Source: CAZSTA01 sp964609495 [NCBI: uncultured bacterium] (GTDB lineage: Bacteria; CAZSTA01). From it: a stretch of 15,981 bases of DNA. The stretch spans positions 1 to 15,981 of the forward strand of contig CAZSTA010000073.1 in assembly GCA_964609495.1 (NCBI GenBank), read 5' to 3'. The notes under the pieces are model-generated. The model searched no databases, was not told where the DNA came from, and saw only the letters and a list, made by a program, of their open reading frames with translations. The translations under genes and the position numbers were made by a program. This document shows positions 14,269 to 15,981 of the stretch, one piece after another; position 1 is the first letter of the stretch, and every line of letters starts with the position of its first letter.

Positions 14269-14274
14269 AAGTTG

Positions 14275-14823
14275 CTAAGCCTCCTCTTTAAAGGATTCGA
14301 TCTTGTTAATATTAATATCAGGTGGCTGAGAACTCCCCGCTAGATCGCTAGATTTTTCTCTGAAAGTTTCTTCTCTAACAGTGAGCACTCTTTCCATATC
14401 CAGAAGGATCAATAATCTTCCATTCAACTTGCCGACTCCCTCGATGAAAGTGATATCTACTGAGCTAGATATGAAGGAGGGAGCAAAATCTATACTCTCC
14501 TTTGGTATCCACTCCACTCCTATGATGCGGGGGACGAGCATCCCAACTCTCTGATCCTCCATATCTATCACTATTATCATCGTATCCTCCCCATATTCAG
14601 TTTTAGGGAGGCCTAACCTCCCTTCTAGATCTATAACCGAGATCACATCTCCTCTTAAATTAAATAGTCCCTTTATGAATTCGGGCGCTCGTGGCACTCG
14701 GGTGATCTTCCCGATATCGCTTATCTCTTTAACTTGGGTAAGTCTAACCCCGAATTCCTCTCGACCGATCTCGAATACCAGCACTTGCACCCTTTCCTCT
14801 TCTCTTTCCTCTCTGTTGGGCAA
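14275..14823 (-). CDS. cheW: CheW-like coupling protein, second copy
   Basis: The 182-residue protein is a CheW domain: VQVLVFEIGREEFGVRLTQVKEI at the start, FIKGLFNLRGDVISVIDLEGRLG in the middle and GRLLILLDMERVLT near the end, followed by a hydrophilic tail of about 30 residues. CheW links receptors to CheA. The start is a TTG at 14823, supported by GGAGGG seven bases upstream; no ATG fits the conserved N-terminus. Two cheW genes in tandem suggest either two receptor types or separate roles for the two adaptors. The gap to the first cheW is 34 bp and to cheY six bases. Confidence 0.93.
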   Translation of the reverse strand: MPNREEREEERVQVLVFEIGREEFGVRLTQVKEISDIGKITRVPRAPEFIKGLFNLRGDVISVIDLEGRLGLPKTEYGEDTMIIVIDMEDQRVGMLVPRIIGVEWIPKESIDFAPSFISSSVDITFIEGVGKLNGRLLILLDMERVLTVREETFREKSSDLAGSSQPPDININKIESFKEEA

Positions 14824-14857
14824 ATCCGATCCCTCCTTGGTTACAAGCCTAGGGGAG

Positions 14858-15346
14858 TTAAGATAACTCTAAATTTCTCAATTGACCTATCTCCTTAACG
14901 GTCAGAACTCTTCTTATGTTTAGAAGAAGTAGCAGATGATCTTCTAACTTAACTACTCCCTCGACAAAACGAGTTTTTGGCTCTTGTAGGATAACAGTTG
15001 GAGGGGGAGATATATCTTCAGTTGGCAGATTCAAAATTTTAGTAACCTTATCGACAAGCACCCCTGCTTTACGCCCCCCAAAGTTAACTACTATTATTAC
15101 CTTACGCTCATCTTCTTGCTTTCCGGAAACCATTTCCAAACATCTTTTTAGATCGATTATAGGCATCCTCTGATCTCTTATATTTGCTATGCCTTTTAGG
15201 AAATATAGAGGCTCTGGGGAAGGTTCTGTCTCAGTCAGCTCAACTATAGCTTCGATCTGATCTATCCTCATACTGAACTCCTCATCACCAAGCTCAAATA
15301 ATACTATCTGTCTCCTAGATAAAGTAGATCTTTTATACGGAGTTAT
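14858..15346 (-). CDS. cheW: CheW-like coupling protein, first copy, apparent ATA start
   Basis: From the first ATG (15271) this is only 137 residues and lacks the first beta strand of the CheW fold. The same frame is open further upstream to a TAA at 15364-15362, and the added residues RRQIVLFELGDEEFS are exactly the expected CheW N-terminus. No ATG, GTG or TTG occurs in frame in that stretch. An ATA at 15346 lies nine bases after GGGAGG (15361-15356) and gives 162 residues, a normal CheW length, so I take that as the start. The ATG at 15271 has its own GAGGAG at six bases and could yield a shorter form. The remainder is typical: LYFLKGIANIRDQRMPIIDL and HLLLLLNIRRVLT. It is the first gene of the minus-strand unit, about 90 bases downstream of the predicted transcription start. 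A sequencing error near the true start is an alternative. Confidence 0.85.
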   Translation of the reverse strand: MTPYKRSTLSRRQIVLFELGDEEFSMRIDQIEAIVELTETEPSPEPLYFLKGIANIRDQRMPIIDLKRCLEMVSGKQEDERKVIIVVNFGGRKAGVLVDKVTKILNLPTEDISPPPTVILQEPKTRFVEGVVKLEDHLLLLLNIRRVLTVKEIGQLRNLELS

Positions 15347-15441
15347 CTGAAGATTCCTCCCTTATTTTATTATAATTAATTTATAAACTTTCTTCCCTAA
15401 GGATAAGAAATGCTCTTAGATAACGGAGCTATTCTCATTAA

Positions 15442-15470
15442 AGTATACAATATAGATAACTCTTTGTCAA
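15442..15470 (-). promoter_or_regulatory. Sigma70-type promoter of the che unit
   Basis: On the minus strand a perfect TTGACA (15470-15465) is followed by a 17-base spacer and TATACT (15447-15442). Transcription would start near 15435, giving a leader of about 90 bases to the proposed ATA start of the first cheW. The surrounding DNA is AT-rich. There is no sign of a flagellar sigma28 promoter. Confidence 0.7.
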
Positions 15471-15543
15471 CTATTTTTCTCCCGATCCCTCCTCACATTT
15501 ACATAAGGAGCAAGAGGTTTATTATCGTAGGATGTCATATCGC

Positions 15544-15570
15544 TTGACAAATTTTACCAGTTAAGCTATT

Positions 15571-15572
<2 letters not shown>
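15544..15572 (+). promoter_or_regulatory. Sigma70-type promoter, rightward
   Basis: TTGACA (15544-15549), 17-base spacer, TATTAT (15567-15572). It is divergent from the che promoter and points to the methyltransferase gene about 250 bases away. The last two bases of the -10 are the first two of the inverted repeat at 15571, so the present -10 straddles the edge of the MITE-like segment. Confidence 0.65.

Positions 15573-15981
<409 letters not shown>

Overview
This window looks like chromosomal DNA of a bacterium, but I cannot name the lineage. It is moderately AT-rich, uses AGA/AGG and ATA codons freely, mixes ATG, GTG and TTG starts, and carries many small palindromic repeats. The CheC/CheD-type chemotaxis set combined with a myxobacterial-type MglA is compatible with a deep-branching or uncultivated phylum; that is inference.

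Almost everything is encoded on the minus strand, in one direction from about 15.4 kb to 1. The first half of this unit is a complete chemosensory core: cheW, cheW, cheY, cheA, cheC, cheR, cheD, cheB, then a 59-codon small ORF. No receptor (MCP) gene is present. After a 173-bp spacer with a nested inverted repeat comes a second block: an 844-residue protein made almost entirely of TPRs, a PATAN(DUF4388)-TPR protein, a TPR protein with two Roadblock/MglB-like domains, a stand-alone MglB-like Roadblock protein, an MglA-type Ras-like GTPase, a DnaA-like AAA+ ATPase without a DNA-binding domain, and the start of a second PATAN protein that runs off the left edge. A strong sigma70-type promoter (TTGACA-17-TATACT) precedes the first cheW. 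Most gene junctions are short or overlapping, so the block could be one long operon, perhaps broken by a hairpin between cheR and cheD and by the spacer at 8.3-8.45 kb.

By analogy with Myxococcus Frz-MglAB and with PATAN proteins of cyanobacterial taxis, I read the locus as a chemosensory pathway wired to an MglA/MglB polarity switch with TPR/PATAN scaffolds. It would probably control surface motility or pole placement. The DnaA-like ATPase is the unexplained member.

The most unusual sequence feature is a family of ~50-bp palindromic elements, at least five copies. Three sit between genes. Two lie inside genes in the same reading frame, adding the same peptide NKTQGSKVP to two unrelated proteins: the DnaA-like ATPase just before Walker B, and the linker between the two Roadblock domains. 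This resembles Rickettsia palindromic elements. The first cheW also appears to lack an ATG/GTG/TTG start: its conserved N-terminus is open upstream and begins best at an ATA codon behind a good ribosome binding site.

At the right end a divergent plus-strand promoter (TTGACA-17-TATTAT) reads through a 240-bp segment bounded by perfect 16-bp inverted repeats (MITE-like) into the start of a DNA methyltransferase cut by the window edge.
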